64,000 bases of DNA from Edaphocola aurantiacus (GTDB taxonomy: Bacteria; Bacteroidota; Bacteroidia; Chitinophagales; Chitinophagaceae). A program made the translations under genes and the position numbers. The stretch is from assembly GCF_019797745.1 (NCBI RefSeq), contig NZ_VOSI01000001.1:1-64000 (forward strand), read 5' to 3'. Within the stretch, counting starts at the first letter, position 1. Every line of letters begins with the position of its first letter. Shown piece after piece: positions 51,009 to 60,564 of the stretch. The notes under the pieces are model-generated. The model was not told the DNA's origin, made no database searches, and saw only the letters and a list, made by a program, of their open reading frames with translations.

Positions 51009-52781
51009 TTATTGTTTTACTATTGTTTTATGTTGCAATTTGCCTGATCCGTTATCGATCGTCAGCATATAGTGGCCGCGCGTAAGACCCGGCGCCAGCT
51101 GCTGCAGGCGATTATTAATCTCTGCTGCCGCGCCGCGCATATCCGCTATTGATTGTCCCAGTACATTGGTTATGGTCAGGGTCCATATTCCGGTTTGTCC
51201 TGCATCCGGAACGTCAAAGTGAAGGACATCTGTAAATGGATTAGGATAAACACGCACATCAGTTCCCTGAGCGCCATTCAGCACTGTAGTTTGTTTCCAG
51301 GCCATAGGACTCATCCAGGGATGCCCTTTATGTACCAGGCTGAAATTGCCCATCTCATCTTCCTGCACAAAAGCAGTATACAGGTAATCACCGGTACTGT
51401 TCTTGCTGAGTGCCACCAGAGGCTTGCCGCTTGTAGGGGCGCTGCTATTAGGAACCTCAAGGTAGTCATTCATGGATACCAGTCCGCCTAAATCATTGAT
51501 CTGACAGGCCACATAATCTTTCGGACCACCGGCAAAGCCAACAAAATACTGGCTACCCATAGGATGATAGGCTACAGAAGGATTGATTCCGGGAGTAAAT
51601 CGAGGAGCAGGTCCGCCGATTATGCCGTTATTGACCGTCCAGCTGGGATCGGTAGGTAAACTCACCAGGTCTTTGTATGTACGCACATATACCCTATTAT
51701 CCGTGCGTTCATTCCACGTATAGCTCCAGCCTGGTGCTGCAGATACATCCGGTGCATCCAGCACCAGGTGCGCTTCATCTACAATACCCGAAATGCCCGA
51801 GGGTTCTATATTGAGATCGGTAAGCCCGGAAAAAGATCCCGACATCAGGTCATTAAAAGTGGTCATGCCTTCTATAAAAGTGGCTTCTGACAATCCAAGA
51901 TCAGTATCTCCTTCATATACCTCTTCACAGGAAGCACGAATCACCCTGCTGAGGTAGGCAAAATGCAGGTATTCTGTACCGCTGCCCGGGTCTTTACGGA
52001 AAGCGACATCGGCCAGGTTTCCTTTGGTGGAGATAATATTGGTTGGCCCTACGGTAAGGGTTCCCGTATTGAAGTTAAATGCTTTGGAAAACAAGGCAGT
52101 ATTATTATGCCCCCATACCACAACCGCTTTAGTGGCATCGTGGTTTATATCAATACTAATGCGATCAAAGAAGGAACAACCGGTGGAGAGTGCTACCGGC
52201 GGGCCTGTAGGCGTAAGGGAGCTCGGATGCACCCAATGGTACATCTGGTAATAATATTGTGCATATGGCCGGCATTCGTCCAGAGAATCACCGCCGCAGG
52301 GCATAGCATATACAACCATAACATTCTCCTGACAATTGCCATGCATGGCTACTGCAGAGATATTGGCCGCATTGGGCATTGCCACCGCCAGGAGGCCGAT
52401 ATAGCTGCCTGCAGGCTCTATCAGTCCGAGCGAAAAGCCGCCACCATCGGCAGCACTGGCACCGGAAGGGGTCACATACATATCATGCGACCAGGAAGCT
52501 ACAGAAGCCGTGCCGCTCATGTAAGGCGGTGCGTATAGCAATGTAGTGAAAACGGAGGAGGTAAAGAGGTATTTGATATTATTATCCAGGTAGTACATAG
52601 GCCCCAGTGGCGGAGCAGGAAAGGTCGTTTCGGTAGAGGTGGAACTGTTGAATACCTGTGCGTGTGCGGAGTGTTGCAGCATCATACTGCACATCAGAAG
52701 TGCATAACTACATATGCGGGCATAGTAGGTTTTCAGGGTGCCGGCGGCTACCCTGCGATGGGATGGGTGTGTCATAAACAT
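51009..52781 (-). CDS. Secreted protein with T9SS type A sorting domain
   Basis: A 590-residue protein with a long N-terminal region and signal segment (hydrophobic core ICSYALLMCSMMLQ, cleavage near SAHAQ, about residue 42). Starting at Met3 (52775) would shorten the unusually long n-region only slightly. The body (45-500) has W-, Y- and N-rich strand-like runs and no named domain; a propeller is possible. The last ~80 residues (VRVYPNPFTDVLHFDV to KTIVKQ) are a type A T9SS sorting domain. Single gene with strong terminator. Confidence 0.84.
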   Translation of the reverse strand: MFMTHPSHRRVAAGTLKTYYARICSYALLMCSMMLQHSAHAQVFNSSTSTETTFPAPPLGPMYYLDNNIKYLFTSSVFTTLLYAPPYMSGTASVASWSHDMYVTPSGASAADGGGFSLGLIEPAGSYIGLLAVAMPNAANISAVAMHGNCQENVMVVYAMPCGGDSLDECRPYAQYYYQMYHWVHPSSLTPTGPPVALSTGCSFFDRISIDINHDATKAVVVWGHNNTALFSKAFNFNTGTLTVGPTNIISTKGNLADVAFRKDPGSGTEYLHFAYLSRVIRASCEEVYEGDTDLGLSEATFIEGMTTFNDLMSGSFSGLTDLNIEPSGISGIVDEAHLVLDAPDVSAAPGWSYTWNERTDNRVYVRTYKDLVSLPTDPSWTVNNGIIGGPAPRFTPGINPSVAYHPMGSQYFVGFAGGPKDYVACQINDLGGLVSMNDYLEVPNSSAPTSGKPLVALSKNSTGDYLYTAFVQEDEMGNFSLVHKGHPWMSPMAWKQTTVLNGAQGTDVRVYPNPFTDVLHFDVPDAGQTGIWTLTITNVLGQSIADMRGAAAEINNRLQQLAPGLTRGHYMLTIDNGSGKLQHKTIVKQ

Positions 52782-53025
52782 AGTGTTTAAGGTGATTGAT
52801 AAGGATTGAAGTATGCATAATCTTTATTAAACAGGTGTAGTAGCCGGAAAATATATGGTGTTGGTTTGTATCCGGACCGGTGAAACAATTCATTATTCAC
52901 AAATATATGATAAATAAAAAATTAATACAATAGCACTATATGATTACACATATACCTCAATTTTCATTAGAAAAATTTACTTTTGTGCCCATCCTTTACG
53001 GCTATCCAATTCAATAAACAGACAG

Positions 53026-53901
53026 ATGTATACGCAATCGAAAGTCAATACCGGAACCCGCATCGGGTCTATGCTTTTAGACCATTTTATCATGAGTGCG
53101 GCTGCTATGATCCTTACCCTGCCGGCTGTGTTTATGAATTTCTTTTCGGCCTTTAATGCTGCCCATCCCACACCAGGATTTGGTATTTCCGGCCCTTCAT
53201 TTTACCTTTCCCTTATCGGCTTTGCCCTCTACCTTTGTAAAGATGTGTTTCAGGGAAGGAGTCCGGGTAAAAGAATAACCAAGCTGCAGATTGTACACTA
53301 TAAAACCGGTGCGATTGCCAGTCCTCTGAGGACGGTTGTGCGCAACCTGTTTTGCATCATCTGGCCTGTAGAAGTGATCATCACTTTAATCAACCCGGGC
53401 CGAAGACTCGGTGATCTTGTTGCCGGAACCAGGGTGGTTAATTACGATCCGGCACAGCATCCCAAATCCAGAACGAAACTGTCTCAATTACTTATCTCTC
53501 TGTTACTGGCATATGGATTTATGCTGGCTATTGCTATGCCTTTCCGCACATTTATGAGCAATATCGGAAAAGCTCCTTATATCGAGCAGAGCTATAATGA
53601 ACAAACCAGCAAAGCACTGGAAGCAGTGTTTACCGATAGTCTGGGCGACCGGATGAGCACAACGGTACGCATTTACGACAAAACTACGGGCAGTAACCTG
53701 AAGTATATTTATATTGTGCATAAGCTCAAACAAAATGAGCTTGAAGATGATGAACGCCTGCAGCAGCTCCGTGCGGTTACACATACTTTACTGAATACAG
53801 TGTATCCGGATAAAACATTTACCGGACAGGAAATGTTTCTGTATAAAGACAATTATTCTATGAAGAGTATAGCACAAAACATAGGCAATAACAGTAATTA
53901 A
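53026..53901 (+). CDS. RDD family membrane protein
   Basis: A 291-residue protein. An RDD domain with three membrane helices occupies about residues 8-140 and contains the characteristic R-D-D-like first helix (GTRIGSMLLDHFIMSAA) and GRSPGKRITKLQIV. A fourth helix (about 152-172) leads to a ~115-residue extracytoplasmic or cytoplasmic domain rich in charged residues, which I do not recognise. The function of RDD proteins is mostly unknown; some have been proposed as Na+(Li+,K+)/H+ antiporters. A TACTTTTG box (52978-52985) precedes it by 40 bases. It may be co-transcribed with the DUF4272 gene (40-base gap). Confidence 0.85.
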   Translation: MYTQSKVNTGTRIGSMLLDHFIMSAAAMILTLPAVFMNFFSAFNAAHPTPGFGISGPSFYLSLIGFALYLCKDVFQGRSPGKRITKLQIVHYKTGAIASPLRTVVRNLFCIIWPVEVIITLINPGRRLGDLVAGTRVVNYDPAQHPKSRTKLSQLLISLLLAYGFMLAIAMPFRTFMSNIGKAPYIEQSYNEQTSKALEAVFTDSLGDRMSTTVRIYDKTTGSNLKYIYIVHKLKQNELEDDERLQQLRAVTHTLLNTVYPDKTFTGQEMFLYKDNYSMKSIAQNIGNNSN

Positions 53902-53941
53902 GATACCCTCAATTACCAAACAATATTTCAATAAACATATA

Positions 53942-54583
53942 ATGACCGAAGCGCAAAGAATACACATCAAAGAAGAGAATATAGCCCGCATCCGTGACAA
54001 AGGTTATCGTTTTATAGAATGGCTGCCGGTGATGGAAGCACCTGCCATGCGTTCCCTGAGCGATATCAAAGGCAGAATGTCGGTGATGAATGCCCTGATC
54101 AATATCTCGTTCGAAGCACCGGTAAAAATCATTAAGGACTGGATCAGTCAATCGGGTCTGGATGCTCATTTGTCGGAATGGGAAAAAGCTGTGCTGGAAA
54201 AGAAAGAAGAAGAACTGAGCAATGTGGAGTTCAATACCCTGCGCTGGTACCTGGAAGGTTTATGGGCGCTGATGTGGGCTACACAGATGATCGACAGTCT
54301 GGAGGAAAAGGAATGGTGCGGTGATGAAATGGCTACCCTGCTGCCTAACCTGGAAGAAGGAGAAACCAATCAGAAGATAGAGGCCTTGTCAGCATTAAGA
54401 ACGGAAGCCGAACTGTATACCATGCTGGATTATTACTATCGTATACACTGGTACTGTGTAGATGAGCGCATTAAAGAAAACGAGGCACCGGTGAATGAAG
54501 GTCTTGTCTACGAACGCCGCAAGGCGCTGGAATGGCTGATGAATAAGGATGTGGACTGGGATCATGTGGAGATGGGAACGTAG
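53942..54583 (+). CDS. DUF4272 domain protein
   Basis: A 213-residue cytoplasmic protein matching DUF4272 by its central segment (LRWYLEGLWALMWATQMIDSL, then CGDEMATLLP). Strongly helical and acidic, with many conserved tryptophans. No known function. Located 40 bases after the RDD gene and before a bidirectional terminator. Confidence 0.8.
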   Translation: MTEAQRIHIKEENIARIRDKGYRFIEWLPVMEAPAMRSLSDIKGRMSVMNALINISFEAPVKIIKDWISQSGLDAHLSEWEKAVLEKKEEELSNVEFNTLRWYLEGLWALMWATQMIDSLEEKEWCGDEMATLLPNLEEGETNQKIEALSALRTEAELYTMLDYYYRIHWYCVDERIKENEAPVNEGLVYERRKALEWLMNKDVDWDHVEMGT

Positions 54584-54640
54584 ATAAGCCAGAAATGTGA
54601 CTTACGCCCTTCAAGAGATCAAGTTTTTTTTGCCAATATA

Positions 54641-54687
54641 AAAAGAATAAAGCCGCGCTGCCATAGGCAGCGCGGCTTTATTCTTTT
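54641..54687. terminator. Bidirectional terminator, 22-bp stem
   Basis: Arms 54641-54662 and 54666-54687 pair perfectly around an ATA loop; core AGCCGCGCTGCC. Between the convergent DUF4272 and small secreted protein genes. Confidence 0.88.
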
Positions 54688-54703
54688 GGTAAATAATATC
54701 TTC

Positions 54704-55066
54704 CTAAAAGATCACCATTGTTGCATTAGCCGACAAGGATGCCTGTGCCCAGCTGAGGGTAATAAAACCATTTGGTACCGGACATGCAGGTGCCGGCGTA
54801 CCTAAACTGTTCGTATTCGGAAACGTAATACCAGATACTAATTGTCTGTAGGTACCATTTACATCCAGAAACTCCATTTTCAGCGATTCCAGATCCTGGC
54901 CAATAGAGTTGATAGTTGTCGTACCGGGTGCCGCCATCACATCTCCGTACCAGGATACGCCGCAACGGAACGTACAGCCGGTCAGGTTAATAATCGTCAG
55001 GGTATTGGCCTTTGCCGTTACAAAAGCGCCGCAGGAAACTATTGCAGCCATTAAAAACTTTTTCAT
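54704..55066 (-). CDS. Small secreted protein, unknown
   Basis: A 120-residue protein with a signal peptide (about residues 1-20, ending AKA). The mature ~100 residues contain CTFRC (near 31-35) and one later Cys, and are rich in T, G, S and hydrophobic residues, suggesting a small beta sandwich. A TATATTTG -7 box (minus strand 55105-55098) precedes it by about 32 bases. No family recognised. Confidence 0.65.
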   Translation of the reverse strand: MKKFLMAAIVSCGAFVTAKANTLTIINLTGCTFRCGVSWYGDVMAAPGTTTINSIGQDLESLKMEFLDVNGTYRQLVSGITFPNTNSLGTPAPACPVPNGFITLSWAQASLSANATMVIF

Positions 55067-55245
55067 AAATTAAATTCAGAAGGGTTAAAATGATAGCCAA
55101 ATATACAACAATTCACCTAAAAGTGATTTAAAGATTCTGTATACATGTATTTCCCAAAAAAGTGTTCTCAAATCCTCGGGTGAATGTAATTTTTCATTTC
55201 TTTTTCATTATCTTAACATTTTATCATAAAATACAATTTACTACT

Positions 55246-58200
55246 ATGCATCATTATGGTATGAAACATATCCTACTCTCAGGGCTTTGCCTGTCTGCAG
55301 CAGCCTTGTTCCCTGCCCACGCTCAGAAAAAGCTGCTCAATTCCGGAGAATTGATCAATAGCGGTGTTACTGCGTACGAAGAAGGTGAGTATAAAAAAGC
55401 TATTGCGGCATTTGAACAGATCCAGGAAGGTGATACCAATTACTATGCTGCACAATATGAACTGGCACTCTCTTACCTGGTCGACAGCCAGTATGAAAAG
55501 TCAATAGCCTTAAATAAACAATTACTGAAATCTTACCCGCAGGAAGAGCGGCAGATTTTGCTCAATATTGGTGTAGGTTACTCGAACCTGGGTAATAAAG
55601 AAAAAGCGATTGCTTATTTCGACTCTACACATGTGCGCTACCCGAACGATCACAGACCTTTTTATGAAAAAGGGGTTGTATACATTCAGAACAAGGAATA
55701 CGACAAAGCTATAGAGCAACTACAGACAGCCTTGCTCTATAATCCTATGCATCCGAAATCGCATCGCCTGCTGGGTACGATTTACGCCCTGCAGGGTCGC
55801 TTAACCGAAGCCATGATCGCGATGCAAGGTGCATTATCAAGTACCGGAGATGTGGACGAGGCTCGCTCCCCTATCCTGATACTGGGAACTATTGCCTCAA
55901 TGAAGGATGATGCCGCAGGATATTACCGTGACAAAAAACCGGCATACCGCCACGAATTATTTGATGAGATTGACGAACTGATCTCTTCCAAACTTGCACT
56001 GGGCAAAGACTTCAAAGTATCTGGCAAAATAGATGATGCGATTATCCGCCAGATGCAGGTGATCTTTGAGAAACTGCAATATGATGAGCAGGATAATAAC
56101 TTCGTGATGCAATACTATGTACCCTTTCTGCTGAATATCCGCGAGAAGGGCCTTTTTGATGATTATATGCTGTTCCTGTTTTCTGGTTATGGCATTGCAT
56201 CTGTAGACAAACATGTTGACGGTAAGCGAGGCAAACAAAAGCTGGCATCTATTACTGATATAATAGATCCCTATCGCAGAATGATCCTGGGTACACGCGA
56301 ACTGAACTACAAAAAACGTACGCTGGACAAGGTAAATTACCTGCTCATCGATGGCATGTTCGTAGAAGGCAAACCTGCCGACATTATGTTTACCAAATTA
56401 AAAGAAGGACATATGAAGGCCTATGAAGGCCATATGCTGCGTGCAGAAGGAAAATTCAATGCCAATACAAAAAAAGAAGGCCTCTGGAAATATTACCATC
56501 CGAATGGCCAATTGCGCATGGAGGAAACATATACAGACGGAAATGCCAAAAATGGTCAGTTCGTACAGTACTATACCAACGGTAATATGGAGTATAGTAT
56601 TAACTACGACAAAAATCATTCATTCCATGACCGGACCGATTACTGGTACAACGGCCAGGTGGCCTCTACCCAGGTAAAAGATAAGGACGGGAATTTTAAA
56701 GTAACCTACCTGCATCCGAATGGAAGGGAACACTATACTATGGTTTATGATAAATCTGATGCGGATAAAGCTATAGACGGATCATACAAGGTATATTTCT
56801 CCAATGGCAAACTGGAGAAAGAATACTCCATCAGAAACAATAAACTGGACGGTATCTATAAAGAGTATTATGAAAACGGTAAGTTGAAACTCGATGCACA
56901 GTATGTACTCGGGAAGTTGAACGGAACGTATAAAAAGTTTTTCAAAAGCGGGCATCCGGATATGGTGTACGAATACACTAATGGTGAACGCGATGGTCTG
57001 TGCCAGGATTTCTACGATGAAAAAGAAAGCTATTTTACCCAGCAGTATAAAAACGGCGTACCTCATGGATTGCTGGAGCGCTACAATAAAAACAAGGTAA
57101 AATATGCAACGGTTAATTTTGATAACGGTTCACCCGTTGCTGCTGAATACAAAAACCTTGAAGGAAAGGTAGTCTATACAGCTGCGGATAAGAATGGCCT
57201 TACCTTACTGGAAGCCTACAATGAATATGGTGTTAAAATAAAATCGACACCACTGAACAAGAAGGGGCAGAATCATGGATTAATGAAGACATACCAGGAA
57301 TTTGGTGGCATAGAATCAGAGATCCCGTATACCAATGGTGTTATAGACGGAACGAGTAAATATTATCATTCGACCGGGGCACTGGCTTATGAGAAGACTA
57401 CCGTTAATGGAGTAGACGAAGGTCCCTATACCTCTTATTCAGATGCCTCAAAACTATCCCGCCAGGGTTATCTGCATGAAAATGAATTACAGGACGGGCT
57501 TCAAAACTATTTTTCAAACGGTAAAGTATCGAAAAGCAATTTCTTCAATGCCGGAGAACGCTCCGGTCCGGAGGTATCGTATTTCTATAATGAAAAAATT
57601 GATTTCATACAGTATTACGACAAGGACATGCTGCTGGGTGTAACCCAATACGACACCAGCGGCAAATCGGCTGCCAGAATAGATTTCCCGAAAGGACAAG
57701 GTGTTTATGTGCTTCGCTTCCCAAGCGGAAATACGCGCATCACGGTGCCGGTTAAGTATGGCAGCTTTAATGGCCAATACCTGAAATACCTGGATAATAA
57801 AACAGTAATCGAGCGCAGCAATTTTGAACAGGGGCAACTAGAGGGCTTATCAGAAAGATATCACCCCAATGGTAAACCATGGATTACTGCAATCTACCAC
57901 AAAGGTGATCTGAACGGCACTTTAAAGAGATATGATGTTGCCGGAAATCTGATAGAAACAAACGAATATATAGATGATGAACAGAGCGGCCCGACTAAAG
58001 TTTATTGCGGAGAGCAATTGCGCTACCTCTTCAATACAGCGAATGGTGAGCGACATGGCGAATCGATTATTTTCGGAGAACAGGGTAAAATAGCAGGCTT
58101 GCTATACTATGACCGCGGCTTGCTTATCGGTTATGCTTATCTGAACAAGGATAATACAAAAGCACCCATGATTCCGATTACAAATGGTACGGCTATTGTA

Positions 58201-58554
58201 AAAACGTTTTATGCAGACGGAACTAAAGCAATGGAATTTAACTGGGCTAACAATTTGTATGAAGGTGTACAGAAACTTTATTTCAGTAATGGAAAACTTG
58301 CCGAAGAAAGAACCTTCAAAAAAGGAATGTGCGACGGCCTGTACAACAGATGGAATGAAGACGGTTCGAAACTCGAAGAATCATTCTACAAAGATGATAT
58401 GCTGCAGGGAATGAGAAAGGAATACGATAAGAAAGGCAATCTTTTATGTACCACTAATTTCATCGATGGTCTGCAGCACGGCAAAATGCAGATCACAGAT
58501 GGTACAGGTAAGATGAAAGAAGTGCTTTACTATTACGGCCTGGCCGTACAATAA
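55246..58554 (+). CDS. Exported protein with TPR and many MORN/YwqK-like repeats
   Basis: A 1102-residue protein. The ATG at 55246 (or 55261) is chosen because a signal peptide follows (MKHILLSGLCLSAAALFPAHA); upstream codons are AT-rich and unlike coding sequence. Residues about 25-220 are tetratricopeptide repeats (NSGVTAYEEGEYKKAIAAFEQI and others). Residues 220-400 are helical and unassigned. From about 405 to the end runs a long series of MORN-variant repeats of the YwqK type, each roughly 22-24 residues with a core like G-x-Y-K-x-Y-Y-x-N-G-K-L; I estimate more than two dozen. It leads a three-gene rightward cluster with two DUF3857/transglutaminase-type genes (gap 64 bases). Confidence 0.85.
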   Translation: MHHYGMKHILLSGLCLSAAALFPAHAQKKLLNSGELINSGVTAYEEGEYKKAIAAFEQIQEGDTNYYAAQYELALSYLVDSQYEKSIALNKQLLKSYPQEERQILLNIGVGYSNLGNKEKAIAYFDSTHVRYPNDHRPFYEKGVVYIQNKEYDKAIEQLQTALLYNPMHPKSHRLLGTIYALQGRLTEAMIAMQGALSSTGDVDEARSPILILGTIASMKDDAAGYYRDKKPAYRHELFDEIDELISSKLALGKDFKVSGKIDDAIIRQMQVIFEKLQYDEQDNNFVMQYYVPFLLNIREKGLFDDYMLFLFSGYGIASVDKHVDGKRGKQKLASITDIIDPYRRMILGTRELNYKKRTLDKVNYLLIDGMFVEGKPADIMFTKLKEGHMKAYEGHMLRAEGKFNANTKKEGLWKYYHPNGQLRMEETYTDGNAKNGQFVQYYTNGNMEYSINYDKNHSFHDRTDYWYNGQVASTQVKDKDGNFKVTYLHPNGREHYTMVYDKSDADKAIDGSYKVYFSNGKLEKEYSIRNNKLDGIYKEYYENGKLKLDAQYVLGKLNGTYKKFFKSGHPDMVYEYTNGERDGLCQDFYDEKESYFTQQYKNGVPHGLLERYNKNKVKYATVNFDNGSPVAAEYKNLEGKVVYTAADKNGLTLLEAYNEYGVKIKSTPLNKKGQNHGLMKTYQEFGGIESEIPYTNGVIDGTSKYYHSTGALAYEKTTVNGVDEGPYTSYSDASKLSRQGYLHENELQDGLQNYFSNGKVSKSNFFNAGERSGPEVSYFYNEKIDFIQYYDKDMLLGVTQYDTSGKSAARIDFPKGQGVYVLRFPSGNTRITVPVKYGSFNGQYLKYLDNKTVIERSNFEQGQLEGLSERYHPNGKPWITAIYHKGDLNGTLKRYDVAGNLIETNEYIDDEQSGPTKVYCGEQLRYLFNTANGERHGESIIFGEQGKIAGLLYYDRGLLIGYAYLNKDNTKAPMIPITNGTAIVKTFYADGTKAMEFNWANNLYEGVQKLYFSNGKLAEERTFKKGMCDGLYNRWNEDGSKLEESFYKDDMLQGMRKEYDKKGNLLCTTNFIDGLQHGKMQITDGTGKMKEVLYYYGLAVQ

Positions 58555-58618
58555 TTTTTATGGAATATAAGCCCTGGCTAGTCATTACATCAGCCAGCCA
58601 AGGCAAAACAATACACAT

Positions 58619-60544
58619 ATGAAACAAATACTGATCCTTTTACTATGCGCTGTAAGCAGTAACCTTTCTGCACAATCGACAGAAGAGCTGTTTCAGAAAT
58701 ATAATGGAGAGATAGGGGTTTACACAAAAGACTATCATCATGTAAACATATATTATGAAAAAGGTGCGCTAAAAGCCAGCATGGATGTGGAGCAAGAGAT
58801 TATGCTGATTGATGAAACACGGGCAGCCGCGCTTTCGGTAGAAACAGTACATGACAGCTACTTCTCTACATTAGACAAGCTTGAAGCGGCTACTCTTATA
58901 CCCACTGCAAAAGGATTTAAAAGCATCCCTACGACCAATATTAAAACAAGCCCCGGCACCTCGGGACATGTATTTTACGATGATACCAAGGAAAAGGAAA
59001 TTTACTATAACAACCTCTCCAAGGGTAATAGAACCTCTTTAAAATATACACAGCACTTCCGCGACATCTTCCTGATGTCTAAAGTGTTTCTGCAGAACTA
59101 CCTGCCTACTGAGCACGAGGTAGTCTCTGTTACCTTCCCCAAAAGTGTAAAGATCTCTGAGATCTTTAAGGGCACAGAAGCGCCATGGCTGCAAAAAACA
59201 GTAAAAGAAAACAAGCAAACGATCACTATAACCTGGGAGGGCAGACAGGTACCTAAAGCAAAGTTTTACGCTGATGCCCCAGCGGTGTACTATTACCTGC
59301 CGCATGTATTCTTCCTGGTGCAGGAGTATACGGCATCCAATAGCGACAAGCCTGTAAAGGTATTGAGCAATGCTGACGATCTGGGTCGCTTTCTGTTTGA
59401 CAAAGTAAAAAACATAAACAAGACTACAGGCACCGATCTTAAGGCCAAGGTAAAAGAACTGACTACAGGCATTTCCAATGACAAAGACAAGGCCAGGGCT
59501 ATATTTGAATGGGTACAGGAGCACATCCGGTATATCGCGTTTGAAGACAGCTTAGGCGGATTTGTGCCCAGGGAAGCCGATGTCGTATTCCAGCGCAAGT
59601 TTGGCGACTGTAAAGACAAGTCCAGCCTGCTGGTGATGATGTGCCGCGAAGCCGGGCTGGATGCGCGTTATGTCTGGATCGGCACAAGAGACCTGCCCTA
59701 CTCGCTCAAACAAACTCCAATGCCCGGTGCATTTAATCATATGATCGGTGCGGTGAAGATTGAAGGCCAATGGGTGTTCCTGGATGCAACGGACAATGTT
59801 ACCCCATACGGAAGTGTACCCTATTCATTGCAGGGCAAAGATGCTTTTATTGCTCATGATGGTACAGATTACGAGATCGTAACCATACCGGTGAAGAATG
59901 CTTCGGGAGGCATTATCCGCGACAGCAGTTATGTGCGTATCGAGAATAATATGCTGACTGGTGTAGTGCATTCAGACTTCAAAGGCTATGCTGCCTGGGA
60001 AGTACAGCAACACCTGATGTACATGAGCGAAAAAGACAAAGAGAAAGTCTTTTCGGCCATTACCTCAAGAGGCAATAATAAGTACGCTCAAAAATCATTT
60101 GACTATGTGCTGGAAAAAGACAAACAGAAGTCTCTGCACATTAATGCTTCTTTTGAATTGAAGGATTATATCAAAAGCGTTGGTGATGATTATTATATCA
60201 ATATGCACCTGCTCAAGCCTTTTGTAGACGGAAAGATTGAAACCCAGACACGCAAGGCTCCGGTGAATTTTGATTTCAATCAAACACTGCAATACACGGT
60301 TGTGCTGGAGATCCCGAAGGGATACAAAGTATCTTACGTACCCGAAAATGAGGAGCACAATTTCAAAGGCTTGGGTGCCTATCGTGTCAGTTACCAGCAA
60401 AATGGAACATTGCTGACCCTGAAAAGTGAATTCACCTTCGAGAAACTGATGATTGAAGAAAGCCAGTTTAAGGAATATAATCTTATGATTGCCGCTTTGC
60501 AAAAAGCATATAAAGAAACTATAGAACTCAGTAAAATCAAATAA
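58619..60544 (+). CDS. DUF3857 domain transglutaminase-like protein
   Basis: A 641-residue exported protein. A signal peptide (about 1-18, ending LSA) is followed by a DUF3857 domain (about 40-240). A transglutaminase core follows (about 270-400) with a complete catalytic triad: C331 in FGDCKDKS, H374 in FNHMI and D389 in FLDATD. The C-terminal ~230 residues are beta-rich. Proteins of this class are predicted periplasmic or surface peptidases or cross-linkers. It stands 64 bases after the MORN-repeat gene and 20 bases before a paralogue, all likely one operon. Confidence 0.87.
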   Translation: MKQILILLLCAVSSNLSAQSTEELFQKYNGEIGVYTKDYHHVNIYYEKGALKASMDVEQEIMLIDETRAAALSVETVHDSYFSTLDKLEAATLIPTAKGFKSIPTTNIKTSPGTSGHVFYDDTKEKEIYYNNLSKGNRTSLKYTQHFRDIFLMSKVFLQNYLPTEHEVVSVTFPKSVKISEIFKGTEAPWLQKTVKENKQTITITWEGRQVPKAKFYADAPAVYYYLPHVFFLVQEYTASNSDKPVKVLSNADDLGRFLFDKVKNINKTTGTDLKAKVKELTTGISNDKDKARAIFEWVQEHIRYIAFEDSLGGFVPREADVVFQRKFGDCKDKSSLLVMMCREAGLDARYVWIGTRDLPYSLKQTPMPGAFNHMIGAVKIEGQWVFLDATDNVTPYGSVPYSLQGKDAFIAHDGTDYEIVTIPVKNASGGIIRDSSYVRIENNMLTGVVHSDFKGYAAWEVQQHLMYMSEKDKEKVFSAITSRGNNKYAQKSFDYVLEKDKQKSLHINASFELKDYIKSVGDDYYINMHLLKPFVDGKIETQTRKAPVNFDFNQTLQYTVVLEIPKGYKVSYVPENEEHNFKGLGAYRVSYQQNGTLLTLKSEFTFEKLMIEESQFKEYNLMIAALQKAYKETIELSKIK

Positions 60545-60564
60545 AACAAAAAACACATCTGAAT